Assembly: GCA_023362775.1 (NCBI GenBank)
Contig: JALMGJ010000006.1
Span: 5,651,001-5,715,000, forward strand
Length of the DNA: 64,000 nucleotides
Source: Charina bottae
Taxonomy: Eukaryota; Chordata; Lepidosauria; Squamata; Charinaidae
Direction of reading: 5' to 3'
In this document: in pieces, positions 1 through 11,620 of the stretch
Layout of the letters: the number at the start of each line of letters is the position of its first letter
Numbering within the stretch: the stretch's first letter is position 1
Position numbers and translations under genes: made by a program
Notes under the pieces: generated by a model
Database searches by the model: none
Told to the model about the DNA's origin: nothing
Seen by the model: only the letters and a program-made list of their open reading frames with translations

Positions 1-820
1 CCATCCAAGGTCAGGTGCTCTGCAGCCTGATGCCCGATCAGTGCTTGCAGACAGAGCCTCCGCGTCGCCCCCCAGCCTGGGCCCTCCCCGGCCCTCCACC
101 CAACCCTATGCAGAGCAGCTATAGGCCTCTGCGCATGGGGGTGGGGGCAGAGGGAGGCGAGCCACGGAATGTGCATGGTGATGTCACAATGGAAGGCCCG
201 CCCCTGCTGGGCTGGCGAGTGATGTCAGGACTCAAGGGGCTGAGTTTGCATTGTGACATCACAAGGCAAGTTTCCCCCTGTTGCCACTGTTGTGATTAGA
301 AATACTGTGCTTGCTATTTCTCTTCCAGAAGTGGGCTCTTTGTCAGGGGGTTTCTTCTAAGCAGGAAGGCGGGAATGATATATCTTGTTCTTAAAAGATT
401 ACAGTTGCACATCATATATGCCATCCTGTGCTTCCCCCAGTAAAATCATGTCCAAGAATTATGGGGAGAGATACTGTACGTGCGTGCAAGCTGCTTTTAT
501 CTATCTTGAGAGAACGGTATATTGTTCAGGACAAAAGGATCAGTATAAATCAATTCATGGAGGGGTGAGCCTGATCTACTGGCTTCCTTCTCCCTTTCAG
601 TTCTGTAACAAGCATCCTGCTCTCCTTGTTTTACGCAAATGCCATCTTCATTTGCTCGTCCAGTCAGATTCCAGAATTGGATGGAGAAATCGATTTTGGT
701 AGCAAACTCCCTTCTCTCATTCTTTCTGTAGACCAAGGAAAAGCAAAAGGTTCAGGAAACCCCCAGAATTTGCTGGTGATGGTTGTATTCACATGGTATT
801 TTGAGCAGGTTGCTATATCA

Positions 821-866
<46 letters not shown>

Positions 867-1491
867 GCTTCTGTGGATGAAGAGGGACGAGAATACAGGT
901 CTTTCCATTCCTAGCCCAGCAACTTCAGCGGCTAGAGTCTAATTGGAAGAAAGGGGGTGTCTGTTGTTCATCAAATCTCCATTTTAAAAAAGCACATCAT
1001 CACGACAATGGATGTCACTTCCATTGTGATGTCTTTACCACAATGTTGCAGATGACACCCCTTTCATTGATTTACGTCTGTTGCGAAGGACAGAAATGGA
1101 TGCAGCTGATGTCACTGGCCTCCTTTGCATAATGCCGTTGTCACGCAAATGGCCTGATTTGACACAAATGGCATAATCATTTGCATCGCCCCGCAAAGGC
1201 TGCGGATTCCATTGCTAGGGCGCTGTTCCACACGGGCAGAGATTTGAGCCTTTGCGTGCAAAGCCCGTTGGACTGAGGGCCACTCAAGTGAGGTTCCCAT
1301 GTATACAACAAGCCCAGAAAAAGGATTAACCTGTAACTTAACCCAGGCTTCATTCGTAAAATGGGGGTGAGATTAATTTCTGTCATCTGGAAGAGTCCTC
1401 TGGGCATCCTCAGATGCTGGTAATGAAGAGGTGGCCTCTCTTCAGCTGCCCTCACGTCCTGTTTTCTGGTTTGCTGAAATGTCGTGTCCCC
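1..1491. other. Intron or 5' intergenic stretch, no gene seen
   Basis: No ORF here has protein-family features. The only clear structure is an (ATG)n trinucleotide run at 821-866. The methionine-rich translation it produces is a by-product of that run. Confidence 0.6.
821..866. repeat. (ATG)n microsatellite
   Basis: About 15 perfect ATG units in a row. Confidence 0.95.
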
Positions 1492-1499
1492 CCCTAAAC

Positions 1500-1634
1500 C
1501 AGTGTTTCTCAACCTTGGCAACTTGAAGATGTGTGGACTTCAACTCCCAGAATTCCCCAGCCAGCCAAGCAAAAGAAAGAATTCTTGGAGTTGAAGTCCA
1601 CACATCTTCAAGTTGCCAAGGTTGAGAAACACTG
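1500..1634. mobile_element. hAT-like palindromic MITE, CAGTGTTTCTCAACC family, copy 1
   Basis: Ends are CAGTGTTTCTCAACCTTGG and its inverted complement, and the arms mirror each other around a short centre. Flanking 8-mers at 1492-1499 (CCCTAAAC) and 1635-1642 (CTCTAAGC) match at 6 of 8 positions. An 8-bp target duplication is the hAT hallmark. Confidence 0.85.
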
Positions 1635-1756
1635 CTCTAAGCAATGGACTGAAGCATGTCTAGCAACATGCTTTGTACATGGATGCTGGTCTGCACGTCA
1701 CAATCATAGAAGCATAGCAAGTAGGAATTGGAGGGTGTGTTAGAGGCCATCTAGAC

Positions 1757-2062
1757 CAGGGGTCCCCAACCTGTGGGCCGTGGCCCACTAGTGCACCGCG
1801 GCCTGTTAGGAACTGGGCTGCGGGGCTCCTGCCCACAAACCCCACCCCCTTCCGCATGATTGGCTCCTGCCCGCAAACCCCGCCCCTGGTGCTTGTGATT
1901 GGCTCCCGCCCGCAAACCCCGCCCCCGGTTCGCGCGATTGGCTCCCACCCACAAACTCCGCCCCCCGGTGCACAGAAATCCCGGAAACCCCACCCCCCCC
2001 GGCCCGCGGAAAAATCGTCTTTTGAAACCGGTTCCTGGCACCAAAAAGGTTGGGGACCCCTG
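1757..2062. mobile_element. hAT-like element with internal CCAAT/GC-box tandem repeats
   Basis: Ends are CAGGGGTCCCCAACC and GGTTGGGGACCCCTG. A perfect 8-bp target duplication ATCTAGAC flanks it at 1749-1756 and 2063-2070. Inside, three units at 39-bp spacing (1858, 1897, 1936) each carry GATTGGCTCC followed by a C-rich GC-box-like block. No transposase is encoded, so the element is non-autonomous. Confidence 0.9.
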
Positions 2063-2079
2063 ATCTAGACCACTAAGTC

Positions 2080-2595
2080 TATGTTTATTAAACTTTATTA
2101 AAGTTTCAAAATACAGATAAAATACAATGTATAGAAAAGCTTGAAGAAAGATCTAAAAGAAAAAAGACCAACTAAAACAGTGCAGAAATGTCGAGAAATA
2201 CAAAGAAAGTGACTTCCGACCTTCTCCCCCGCAGATATAAATACAAATATACAATACCTGAATCTCTTACTCTACGCTAAACATTAATAAACATTATTTC
2301 TATAAACAATAACAGTTCAATCATCAAGACCCAAAATCAAAACTTCGTTTTTTTCAGATACAAGGAAATAGTCCAGAAGCGGTTTCCATGTAGAAACCAA
2401 TCCAGTCCCAGTGTGTTCCCTGATCAATGCTATCAATTTTGCCATCTCCGCCAATTCCAGTAATTTCACCATCCATTCTCCCACTGTGGGAATTTGTATA
2501 TCTTTCCATCTTTGCGCATACAAAAGTCTTGCCGCTGTTGTCATATACAAAAACAAAGTTCCATTTTTTTCCCCCAAGTTGTTGGTCCATCAAGC
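2080..2595 (-). mobile_element. L1 LINE 3' fragment (ORF2 C-terminus and 3' UTR)
   Basis: The minus strand has a decayed frame with WMVKLLELAEMAKLIALIRE and STWKPLLDYF, resembling the extreme C-terminus of squamate L1 ORF2p. It is followed by an A-rich 3' UTR that reads as TTTATTAAAGTTT on the plus strand. The copy is 5' truncated. Confidence 0.75.
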
Positions 2596-4280
2596 CCAGT
2601 AGACCACTAGATCAGGACCACTAGATCCCTGCCCAGTTCAGGATTCTGCTAACCGATTCTTACTGTCCTGTGGTTACACATGTTTAATCAATGACATTTG
2701 AAGCTCAACCGTTCCTGGCCGATGGACCTCTGGCCCCCTGTGAAACCCTCCAGTAACAGGAGTTAATTGCTCTTCTAAGCAGGCTGTTCTGCTCTTAATA
2801 CCCTCAGAAAATTTCTCCTGATCTTCAGCCTGACTCTCTTTCGTTTTAAGTTTTGCCAGTCGGTTGTTGGCCGACCTTCTGTCTTAACGCAGAACAGGTC
2901 TGTTTCCTTTTGCGCCTGACAGCCTTTTCAGTATTTGCCAAACTGCTGTCATATCTCCACTTCTGAGATCAAAATATTCTCAGCTCCTTTGATCCTTTCT
3001 CATAGGGCTGGGCTTCCAGATCCTCAGGGATCCTGGTCTCTTTCCTCTGCACACTCCCCAGCTTCTCTGTGTCCATGATGGGTGAGTTGACTGGACATCG
3101 GTACCCAAACCGTGTGTGCCAATCAGGACTTGGTAGAAGAATTCTTAAAGGGTTGCATATTTTATTTATTTATTTATATTTCTAACTTATATCACCGCCC
3201 ATCTCCCCCCACAAGGGGACTCTGGGCGGTTTACAATCAAGTCAGAGTTTAAAAACATCGGTTGCCCATCGGTTGTGCACAGGACCTTCCTGGATCCAAA
3301 CTCCAGATACTTTTTTAGCCTTGAGAGTCCCTGATGCAATTGGTAGGAGAAGGTGATGGGAATGAGACTCCTTAGCTTCAATGGGGGAAAGAAAATCAAG
3401 GGGGGGGGGATGACTCTACCTTGTTTTGGTGGCATTGGAAGCAGGAAGGATGAATCTAGACTTTCTGCAGCAGTGCTGGTCTGAGACCCATGGTTTACCT
3501 GCACAATGTAGACTTGTTGCCTTTGTACGGTTGTACCCCCTAGGGCCCTGGGGTCACATGCTTCTCTCCAAACCCTTATATATTTCCCCAGAACTGCTGC
3601 AAAAATTGCCACCAAATTGTAATTCATCTTAAGGTAACACCAGTGGAAAACATTTGAAATATATGAGGATAGTGTTGACCCAGTACATTGAATCAGTATA
3701 CCTAGTAGAAATGTATTTAGCGGCCACATTCATACATCACGCTAAGCTTGGTTAAAATTAACCTTGGTGTTTCTGACTTAGTATGTGGTGCAAAGCCAGC
3801 ACATTTGATGAGGAGATGGTTCGGTGTATTGTGTCAACCTGAACCCAAGGTTCACTCAGTATCCAGGTTCAGCGTGTTAGAATCCAAATTCATTGATGGC
3901 ATTTCCACAAGAGGCTTAAACTAGTCTCAGAAAGAGAAAAAATATAAGCAAAGTTGGACCTGATTAGTACTTGGCTGAGAGTTTTTCAGGACGTTGCAGG
4001 CCTGTAGCCTAGAGCCAGAAGTCAGACGCATCTCGGAAGGAAGCAAACCATTTTCATACCATACCAAGGAGACTGCATGGCCTTGTTCCTGGAGTCACCA
4101 AGAAAGGATCCCAACTTGAAGGAGGAATGAGGACATCATTTGGAGGGTAACGGAGATGTTCCTCCAAGAGGGACTTTTCCAGCTAAAAAAAGTGATGACT
4201 GAGTGAAGACAGGATTGTATAAAATCACACATGGCATGGAGAAAACAGATGGCTGTTCTCCTTCTCTTAGGATCGGGGGT
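2596..4280. other. Non-coding stretch with a LINE tail and ancient repeat traces
   Basis: No gene is seen. At 3160-3245 there is a tail with TTATTTATTTATATTTC followed by CTGGGCGGTTTACAA, typical of reptile L2/CR1-like 3' ends. At about 3730-3880 lies a diffuse relative of the ancient repeat found at 5016. Confidence 0.5.
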
Positions 4281-4284
4281 CATA

Positions 4285-4605
4285 ATGAACCTGATTAAAA
4301 GGAGATTTGGAAGAGGCTAAAGACCTCCTTCACACAGAGCCTCCTTCACCTGTTGAATTCATTTCCACAAGATGTGAAGATGGTTCCCAGTGTAGAAGAT
4401 AGGCCTCTCAAGGGCCATTGTTCTTGTAGACTCCATGTTATCTCCGAGATGGAGACAACCTGTCCAACATGGAGGGTTTGTCTCCAATTCTTGCAGAGGA
4501 GCCCCCAGAAACATCTAGTTGGGCTTTGTGGGAAACCAGGTGTTGGACTAAGATTGGCCTTGGCCTGATCCAAGGGGCTGTTCTTACATTCTTTATGTTA
4601 GTTTA
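4285..4605 (+). mobile_element. CR1/L3-type LINE 3' end, decayed
   Basis: The text from GATGTGAAGATGGTTCCCAG through GTTGGACTAAGATTGGCCTT to a TTCTTACATTC end resembles the conserved non-coding 3' end of reptile CR1/L3 LINEs. No open frame remains. Confidence 0.55.
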
Positions 4606-5015
4606 TGGTTTACTGCATTGCGTGTACCCAGAAAGTGGCTTAATTCAACAACAAGGTTAAGCAAATAATAGGAGCACAGCTGTGGAGTAATATTAACCGA
4701 GTGGAACCTTTAGTTTTTGTCCTGCCTAAGGTTTTTTTCTCAAGGTCCCACCTACTCTGGGGATTGTACCTTCATAATATGCCACATCAAGTCAAGGCTC
4801 CTGGGTTGAAAATAGCTATGCCCTTTGATGCCACTTCCCGGTATCTTCCCATAAGACATGAGACTCAAAGTTGTCCATCAACACATTGCACCTGGATAAA
4901 CTAAACATACACAGGTCCTGTGTTCACAGTCTACCTTACTATGATCAGTGTGTATTTCTATTTTATATCTATATGTATGCAGTTGGGTTGCATTCCCATG
5001 GCACTGAGAATCCAG

Positions 5016-5112
5016 CCTGTTTGGTTAGTTCATGGTTTGATGTATAGTGCAAACCCAGAAAATGGGTCAATTCAGTAACCCGGTTCAGCAGATTGTGTAA
5101 ATGCAGCCAGTG
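5016..5112. repeat. Unassigned ancient dispersed repeat, clearest copy
   Basis: The copy has a TGGTTTG-(about 12)-GTGCAAACCCAGAAAATGGG core, then a TTCAGTAACCCGGTTCAGCA-like block and ends GTGTAAATGCAGCC. Related copies are seen near 4600-4680, 6617-6668 with 7099-7140, 10425-10475, 38615-38770, 51615-51712 and 63820-63915. I do not recognise the family. Confidence 0.6.
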
Positions 5113-6616
5113 TGATCTACCAGGCCACTCTACCATTAAGCAGTTCCTTGAGATCAGTGGCAAGATGTTGGAAGCAGATCTGGGTGGGTTCAAAGGTCCA
5201 AAGGCAGCAAAACGTTTTCATGTGGATTTACTTATGCTCCTGCTGTATGAAAAATTTCTGGTGTTGTGTAGCACCCTTAACCTTTCATTGCTCTCCTGTT
5301 TATTACTCATTTGATTTACTCAAGGACTCCATTTGCTCAACCCAGTCAGTTACGAACCCAGAAGCTGCAACCATTTTTAGTATTAAGCTTGTTTAGATTT
5401 TTTTTAATGGGTTAACCTGTTGTGTGGATCCATTGTGTTGGTTCTTTTATTGTGCAATTTGTATATGTGTGCAAATCCATCAAGTGGGTTCCTTCAAGTA
5501 AATTAAACATTGAATTAAACATTGTGTGGAACACAGCTCAGCCAATATCCCAGTTGGTTAGTCCCCATCAAACAATCCTCTTCCATCTCTGAGGGGCCAT
5601 AGGAAATCAGAAAAGCAGGCCGTTGCTAGAGCACCATAGCTTGTTCCAGCTGAGAACTTCTTCCAACCAAAATTGAGACTAGATAGAAGCTTTTACACTA
5701 TAGCAGTGGAATCCCTTCTCAGGTCCCATAATCTTTCAAGGGATCTCCTGGCCCTAATAGAAATTCAGCCTGTCTGGGGAGATGTTGAATGTGCCCTTTT
5801 CATTTCTCCTTGAAATTGTGCTATTGTAATTTGATCATTGGCAAACTGCTGGGCATTTAAAAAAAAACAATAGGGACTGTTGAAGCCAATAGGATTGGGG
5901 TTGTCCATCCCTGTTTTAGAAGCTTATATGTGTACATTACCTGTATAGGTGGACTGGTGCTATGGATTCTGGGGTTTGGGAGGGGAAAGCAGAGGTGACC
6001 TCCATACAAGCACATAAGGGATGCCACTGAAAAGTTTTGCAAGTGTGCCTGCCTTGATTAGGATATAAATTAGGGAGAGTCATAGCATGTCTGTGTTTGC
6101 ACAAGAAGCTTAAGCAGGTAAGGGGAGGCCACGTTTGCATAACATGTTGTGAGAGTCTCAGTATCAGGATTCCAAAACCAAGAAACCTTTCAGTCAGTTC
6201 ATGCTAAAAAGATTCATTTATTAAGGACCAGAATACATGAGGCAAAGGCAAAGCTTTGAATGGCCAAATTGGTGTGCATAATTTGATATTAAGAACATCC
6301 CTCTGACATCATTTACTAACTGAAAGCAAGCTAGTTCCCACTCCAGTTCGACCCCCTCCCATCCGAACGCTCGTTAACAGTCCAGGTGTCTTATCGGCAA
6401 ACGGCCAAGGCAGGAATGTCAAGGCAATCGGCTTGTTTCAAGCAGCACGGCTTTCAGCACAAAAGCAAACATGGGTCAAGTTCTTACAATGCTTGACACG
6501 TGTACGTGTGAAACTATGACAGGCGAACGGAGCTAAAGTGGAGGGAGGCTGACACATGTTAAGTTTGCTCGGTGTTAACCATTGTTAGATTTGGGGCGGG
6601 CTTTGCGTGTTATGTA
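5113..6616. other. Intronic non-coding stretch, nothing recognised
   Basis: No exon-like segment, clear repeat boundary or RNA gene was found here beyond faint traces of the ancient repeat near 5400-5540. Confidence 0.5.
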
Positions 6617-6676
6617 AACCTAACTCATCTGGTTCGTTGAATGTTTGTTGTATTGCGTGAACCCACAGAAGGATCT

Positions 6677-7086
6677 GGTTGTACTGATCCATTTAGTTTT
6701 CACGGCAAGAATACTGGGGTGTTTTGAACTGTGGTGTTGGAGGAAAATTCTGAGAGTGCCTTGGACTGCAAGAAGATCAAACCAGTCCATACTCCAGGAA
6801 ATAAAGCCAGACTGCTCACTTGAGGGAATGATATTAAAGGCAAAACTGAAGTACTTTGGCCACATAATGAGAAGACAGGATACCCTGGAGAAGATGCTGA
6901 TGTTAGGGAAAGTGGAAGGCCAAAGGAAGAGGGGCCGACCAGGGGCAAGATGGATGGATGATATTCTGGAGGTGACGGACTCGACCGCGGGGGAGCTGGG
7001 GATGGCGACGGCCGACAGGAAGCTCTGGCGTGGGCTGGTCCATGAAGTCACGAAGAGTCGGAAGTGACTGAACGAATAAACAACAA
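6677..7086 (+). mobile_element. RTE-clade LINE 3' fragment, lineage 2
   Basis: The plus-strand frame reads [20 protein letters not shown], then LKYFGHIMRRQDTLEK and GRPGARWMDDILEVTDSTAG, the RTE post-reverse-transcriptase region. It ends in an A/C-rich tail. A 12-bp target duplication ACAGAAGGATCT flanks it at 6665-6676 and 7087-7098, so this is a 5'-truncated insertion. It interrupts a copy of the ancient repeat seen at 5016. Confidence 0.88.
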
Positions 7087-7166
7087 ACAGAAGGATCTAA
7101 TTCAGGAACCAAATCAAGTGTGTTGTGCTGACCGCTGAGTCACATTACCAGGGGTAAGTATTAGAC

Positions 7167-7250
7167 CAGTGTTTCTCAACCTTGGCTGGCTGGGGAATTC
7201 TGGGAGTTGAAGTCCACACATCTTCAAGTGGCCAAGGCTGAGAAACACTG
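7167..7250. mobile_element. hAT-like MITE, CAGTGTTTCTCAACC family, copy 2 (short)
   Basis: Terminal CAGTGTTTCTCAACC and inverted complement. The 8-bp target duplication TATTAGAC at 7159-7166 and 7251-7258 is perfect. Only 84 bp long: one arm has lost part of its sequence. Confidence 0.92.
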
Positions 7251-7258
7251 TATTAGAC

Positions 7259-8082
7259 TAAGGAAGATCCCTCAGGGGGCTGACCTTTGTTTTCTATTTC
7301 AGAATGTTATAGTAACATCTGCATTAAAACAATGAGATTTTTTGAATTGCAAAGCGAGAATAAGGACTACAATAAAAATAGCAAAGAGCAGTGATAAAAC
7401 AGTGAATAAAATAAATGTTCTGTTAAAAAATGGAGTAGTAAGATTTATTCACCTGACTCAAAAAAGCTAGTAATAAAGGTCTCAACCAAACATCCTTTTT
7501 GGGAATATTCTGCAAAGGGACAAAACCATGAAAGACTGATCTCTTCCACCTCTCTTCAGGAAACATCATCTGGACCAGAGCTGCTTTTATCGGCCTTATA
7601 AAAATAGGAAATTCATATCAAAAGCATTCTAATCACAACTGACTGATGCTACAATCTTGTGATCTCTTGGAAAGGACCCCAGGAATCCTAGGAGATCCTA
7701 GTTCTTTGACAGAGGGTCTCCTTCGAAGATGGAGATCAGAACTTAGAGCCCTGTTTGAACTTCCAAGACCAGCTTTCTTCTTGATGTTGGAACTTCAGGG
7801 TTGGAGAGAGAGAAGGAAAGGAGGCAGGGGAAGATGAGGAAGACCCTTGTTCTGAATTTTGATACGCCTGTTTCTACCTTCTGAAGATGTAGGAGAGGGA
7901 GCTTCAGTACTCCGCTGTTTCCAGAATTGCTAAGCACTCATTTGCTGTGGGAATACTTGTTTGATGACTTACTGGCTGAGCTCAGACAGTATGTTTAACT
8001 TAGCAGATCATGCATTCTCACAACAGAATAAGCTTGGCTAGGGTTTACCTCATTTATGCAGATTTTGAAAACTGCATGGAAT
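7259..8082. other. Intronic non-coding stretch, nothing recognised
   Basis: No exon, repeat boundary or RNA gene was recognised. Confidence 0.5.
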
Positions 8083-8095
8083 AAGGTTGAAGATA

Positions 8096-8502
8096 CTGTA
8101 GCTTGAATCATGTCAACTGGATTTCTATTTTCTCAGTGGAAACGTTTCGCTCCTTATCCAAGGAGCTTCTTCAGTCTGAGCAAAGTTGGTAAGGGAATCC
8201 TAAATATGTTTCTAGGTAGCTGTGTGACCTTACACCTGGGGCTAGGTCATGGTTATATTGAGATGTTATTTTTAAGTCCTTTTATCATCTAAATAACATC
8301 TCAATATAACCATGACCTAGCTCCAGGTGTAAGGTCACACAGCTACCTAGAAACATATTTAGGATTCCCTTACCAACTTGGCTCAGACTGAAGAAGCTCC
8401 TTGGATAAGGAGCGAAACGTTTCCACTGAGAAAATAGAAATCCAGTTGACATGATTCAAGCTACAGACAATTCCACCTGGATGACTGAGAACCTTCATAG
8501 AC
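8096..8502 (+). mobile_element. Palindromic retroelement, copy 1 (possible Penelope-like terminus)
   Basis: Two long inverted arms contain GAAACGTTTCGCTCCTTATC on one side and the complement on the other, separated by a short A/T-rich centre. One arm is longer, continuing to CCTGGATGACTGAGAACC and ending CATAGAC. A 13-bp target duplication AAGGTTGAAGATA lies at 8083-8095 and 8503-8515. A duplication that long and the one-sided extension suit target-primed retrotransposition better than a DNA transposon. The family assignment is an inference. Confidence 0.8.
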
Positions 8503-8515
8503 AAGGTTGAAGATA

Positions 8516-9681
8516 GCTTCCCATTTTTAGTATTGGGGAATGCCTAAAACCATGCATTGCATCAACGTATACTGTATCTTGAGGGCGGGAGAGAATTAAG
8601 GGATCAGGGATTTCATCTGTCTGCTAGGATTCCCCACCACCCACCACCCACCCTGTAAACTTTCATATCCACAGTGTATTGTCCATCCTAGACAGGACTG
8701 GGGTGGTGGTGAAAGATCGGGGTTTGGATGGGGAAGTTTACATGGAAGACAAAGGATGACAGCCTTGCCAAGTCCCATCTTCACAGCAGAACGAGAACAG
8801 GATTTCTGCCACAGATTTCCCTTTTTTTTTTTTTACCAAGAGTGGATTTGTGTGTGTTGTCTATTGCAGCAAAAGCCATCCACAGCGGAGTGTGTCTGAT
8901 TGATTTTCGCGCCTATAGTGGAATGATAGATGGCCATTGCTACAAGGATAGAATTTTGCCATTTCTGCAGCCTTCCTGTCTCCCCCTTTCCATGTCTGGA
9001 AAGATATAAACAGATAAAGACACCCTCAAGTTTGACCCCTGGTTGAAACATGGAGACATCCATGCATTTTTCTTGGTCTGAATGTGGATATGGTTAATGG
9101 CCTTCATCCAGGATCTTTTTCCTAGCTAAAACCGGATAATAAAATTTCCACAAAATGTTGGCCTTTCTTTGAGCAAAGAGCAGGGATAAGACTTGGGCAA
9201 AAGACATTTGGGGGTGGCTCCCGTTTGAAGCCCGGTTTCCCTCCGGGATAATATTAGTGGTGTTTTCCTGACGTTGTAAACCATGGCAAATGATCCCACT
9301 GCAGAAGGGATTTGGGGATTCTGTACTCCAACCACCCCATGGCTACCGTCAGCCCCCCAACAGGATAATAACAGATATTGCCCACCACCGTCTCCTCTTC
9401 AAAGTGCAATTGAAACGGTGAGCTAATTGAAGTTGCTAGGAGGGAAGCCTTTCTAAACTACTCCGTGAACACTTTCTCCCAGGAACAACACATCCCAAGG
9501 AAACTCCAGGTGGGAGAAAGGAAGAGAATCAACTCGGAAGCAGGCACTGAACTCGAAACAAAGAGATGCAGAAAACAAATGGGATGGTATTTTCTTAGAA
9601 ACTGCCCAGGCCACGGGCAAAACTGAGGCTGTTTGGCTGGGGGTTGTTTGCTAAGAACCCAGCAGGAGGGTGATTTTAACA
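8516..9681. other. Intronic non-coding stretch, nothing recognised
   Basis: No exon, RNA gene or bounded repeat was recognised. Confidence 0.5.
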
Positions 9682-9683
9682 TA

Positions 9684-10023
9684 CAGTTAGTCCTCGCTTA
9701 ACAACCATTTGTTTAGTGATGGTTCGGACTTACGACGGTGCTGTAAACGACTTGCAACCGGTCCTCACATTTATGACCGTCGCAGCGTCCTGTAGTCACA
9801 CGATCGCCATTTTCGACCTTCCCAGACGGCTTCTGGCAAGCAAAATCAATGGGGAACCGCATGATTCACTTAACAACCACATGGTTTGCTTAACGACCAC
9901 AGTGATTCACTTAACGGCTGCCCCAAAAAAGGTCATAAAATTGGGTCGGATTCGCTTAATGACCGCTTTGCTTAGCAACCGAAATTCCGGTCCCAATTGT
10001 GGTCGTTAAGCAAGGACTACCTG
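9684..10023. mobile_element. Tigger/pogo-like palindromic MITE, copy 1
   Basis: Starts CAGTTAGTCCTCGCTTAAC, ends GGACTACCTG, with TA before the left end and a decayed CA after the right. Both arms carry versions of CAATTGGGACCGGAA, so the whole element is near-palindromic. CAG...CTG ends at TA targets fit pogo/Tigger mariner relatives. Confidence 0.85.
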
Positions 10024-11189
10024 CAAAGATGGATCACATATTGCCTTCTTCTAAAAGAGGCCCCCAAAATGGGATTTGGAATGTAAAAGAAGGGGAAAGG
10101 TATGAAACACATGGAGAGTAGTTGTATGAATGACATTTAATTAGTTTAACTCAGTGTCCATTGCAATTAAATGTAAATCAGATCAAGCTTAGTGTCCCCG
10201 TCAACCAACTTCGGGGCTTCTGGCCCTTGCTATGCCATTCAAAGGAACAGACTTTTGTTTGAACAAAAGCATGTGTGGCTGTAGCCCCAACATTCCTTGT
10301 TGTGCATTTGAACTATGTCTTCAGGAAAATCTATCAGTTTAGAACCTGCAAAGTGATGGGTCGCAGTGGCTGTTAATACAATAAGCAAGATAAAAGCCGC
10401 ATGCGTGTGTTGTGCTAAGCCATAAGATGGTTTGCTTGGTTTTAGCTCAGTGGATTGTGTGAATCCAACCGTAGTGGCTCCTCATCCAAGACTGAAGGCT
10501 TAGCATGCTGTGTGAATGCTGCTAGTGGAGGTTAAATCAGCAAAGCAAAATTTAAACAAATTACAGTTTAGCATCTAATGATGAAACTTGCTCTGTTCAA
10601 AATTAAGCTCCTTTGAGATCAATAGGGCTTACTTCTGAGAAGACAAGCCAGCCTTTCTGAAGTTGATGGCTTCCCTGTTGATATTTTGTGCAGACGGCAA
10701 CAGTGTGGAGAATCAAGATGGCAGTGACAACCATACAGTCCATGCCCCACCTTTTGTACACGTGTGTGATGATGGGCCATGGCTTTGCAACCCCAATTGT
10801 GATGTTTTTAATCCCCTCAATGAGGCTCCTCACAACAGCCAGTGCTGACGCTGGTTCTCATATGGACAATCAGGGCTGGAACTCTGCTTCTGTCATCCTT
10901 CACCTGTCTTTCATAAATCTGTTCCATCTCCTTTCTGGCTTGATCCATAATTGCTATTTGTTTATTCATATAAAATATGTGTTTTTTTGTAAGGGGGTTA
11001 CTTGTTTTTCTCGTTTACTTGTTTTCGGTCTTTTGGCTAAAATGAAGAGTAAAATCTGAGGAATCATGTCTGTTTAGAAAAGGTTTTACAGGATAATGTT
11101 ACATTTCCAGCAGCATCCACAGACAGGGTCAAAATCGGGAAGATGCACACATTCAAAGAGGGTGGGACTCCCATTGCAATGCTCTGTCC
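10024..11189. other. Intronic stretch with weak hAT-like remnant
   Basis: At about 10690-10800 a segment with AATCAAGATGGCAGTGACAA resembles one arm of the family at 26523. No coding exon is seen. Confidence 0.45.
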
Positions 11190-11620
11190 ATTGTTGTTTA
11201 TTTGTTCAGTTGCTTCCGACTCTTCGTGACTTCATGGACCAGCCCACGCCAGAGCTTCCTGTCGGCCGTCGCCACCCCCAGCTCCCCCACGGTCGAGTCC
11301 GTCACCTCCAGAATATCATCCATCCACCTTGCCCTTGGTCGGCCCCTCTTCCTTTTGCCTTCCACTTTCCCTAGCATCAGCTTCTTCTCCAGGGTATCCT
11401 GTCTTCTCATTATGTGGCCAAAGTACTTCAGTTTTGCCTTTAATGTCATTCCCTCCAGTGAGCAGTCTGGCTTTATTTCCTGGAGTATGGACTGGTTTGA
11501 TCTTCTTGCAGTCCAAGGCACTCTCAGAATTCTCCTCTGGCACCATAGTTCAAAAGCATCTCTCTTCCTTCACTCAGCCTTCCTTATGGTCCAGTTCTCA
11601 CAGCCATGTGATTTTGACCC
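11190..11620 (-). mobile_element. RTE-clade LINE 3' fragment, lineage 2, second copy
   Basis: The minus-strand frame reads [20 protein letters not shown], then LKYFGHIMRRQDTLEKKLML and RARWMDDILEVTDSTVGELG, closely matching the copy at 6677. The 3' end lies at the left (TTGTTGTTTATTTGTTCAG). It is 5' truncated, reaching further upstream than the first copy. Confidence 0.88.

Noticed and set aside
3187..3729. 180-codon minus-strand frame
   Set aside because: Overlaps a LINE tail at its end, has no recognisable domain and no splice context.
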